Positions 12,987-13,253 of a stretch of DNA of 13,253 nucleotides are shown piece by piece (within the stretch, counting starts at the first letter, position 1; the number at the start of each line of letters is the position of its first letter). A model generated the notes under the pieces. It did no database searches and had not been told where the DNA came from. It saw nothing but the letters and a program-made list of their open reading frames with translations. This DNA is from Oscillospiraceae bacterium. Lineage in GTDB: Bacteria > Bacillota > Clostridia > Oscillospirales > Ruminococcaceae. The DNA lies in contig JAIEDJ010000364.1 in the NCBI GenBank assembly GCA_029068025.1, positions 4,096 through 17,348 on the forward strand, given 5' to 3'. A program made the position numbers and the translations under genes.

Positions 12987-13253
12987 ATGAGAATTATAAA
13001 CTATCTGAGGAAGAAAAGACTGTTGATACCTGTCATCGCGGCTGTGGCGGTCGTTATCGTCGCCGCTGCGGTGCTGATAATACGCGGGGTTACGCGGCAG
13101 AAGAGCTTTACTGAAACGCTCCCTGTGAACAGCGTTTTAACTGTTGAGCAGGCGCTTGAGGATCTTGATCATGTCTATCGGGTAATTTCCGAGAATCATC
13201 CGTGTTTTCTCGATAACTCGGGGCTTGACAAGCAGTTGACATCCGTTTACGAG
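12987..13253 (+). CDS. Membrane-anchored protein, 5' part only
   Basis: An open frame begins with ATG at 12987, six bases after the smc stop codon, and is still open at the window end (89 codons). The N-terminus is basic (MRIINYLRKKRLL), then one hydrophobic segment, IPVIAAVAVVIVAAAVLII (about 14-32), then a polar region. This fits a single-pass membrane protein or lipid-free signal anchor with an exported C-terminal domain. The stretch LEDLDHVYRVISENHPCFL resembles the N-terminal part of some S41-type (tail-specific) protease relatives, but that is a weak guess. No good Shine-Dalgarno is close, so translation may be coupled to smc. ftsY, often next to smc, is not seen here. Confidence 0.65.
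   Translation, partial: MRIINYLRKKRLLIPVIAAVAVVIVAAAVLIIRGVTRQKSFTETLPVNSVLTVEQALEDLDHVYRVISENHPCFLDNSGLDKQLTSVYE

Overview
The window looks like chromosomal housekeeping DNA from a Ruminococcus-like member of the Clostridia (Bacillota). The evidence is the protein sequences, the AGGAGG-type ribosome binding sites, TrmFO (the folate-dependent rather than SAM-dependent tRNA m5U54 enzyme), a standard SMC, and an Elp3-like radical SAM gene sitting between rnc and smc. All ten genes are on the + strand. The species assignment is inference.

Layout: (1) 1-213, a 109-bp-period tandem repeat leading into rplT (L20, 214-567) and its terminator (578-611). (2) 612-895, a gene-free stretch carrying one copy of a structured repeat. 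(3) 896-5932, an RNA/DNA maintenance block: a TrmH/SpoU-family rRNA methyltransferase, endonuclease V (nfi), topoisomerase I (topA) and trmFO, with trmFO overlapping topA. (4) 5933-6310, a gene-free stretch with a perfect-consensus promoter, 40-bp tandem repeats and a second structured repeat. (5) 6311-9003, plsX, rnc and an Elp3-like radical SAM gene, each overlapping the next. (6) 9004-9407, a gene-free stretch packed with repeat modules. (7) smc (9408-12980), then the first 89 codons of a membrane-anchored protein cut by the window end.

The coding content is conventional. The notable content is between the genes. Three intergenic spaces (717-807, 6191-6289, 9238-9388) carry the same module: an outer inverted repeat of the form GAATTTCAAA...TTTGAAATTC enclosing two hairpins separated by a conserved GACCGG. 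If transcribed it would fold as a three-way junction. Paired positions change together between copies. In the plsX and smc copies the outer stem ends exactly 8 nt before the Shine-Dalgarno sequence. Two of the three copies are preceded by a 40-bp unit ending at a fixed 24-nt distance from the outer stem. Fragments of the family occur before rplT, after trmFO and after the radical SAM gene. This is either a MITE-like dispersed repeat or a cis-acting RNA family; the sequence alone does not decide, and it is the best candidate here for something undescribed.

The genes serve ribosome assembly and rRNA/tRNA modification (L20, TrmH-family enzyme, TrmFO, RNase III, the Elp3-like enzyme), chromosome topology and segregation (TopA, SMC), DNA repair (EndoV) and entry to phospholipid synthesis (PlsX). 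acpP, often found between plsX and rnc, is absent.
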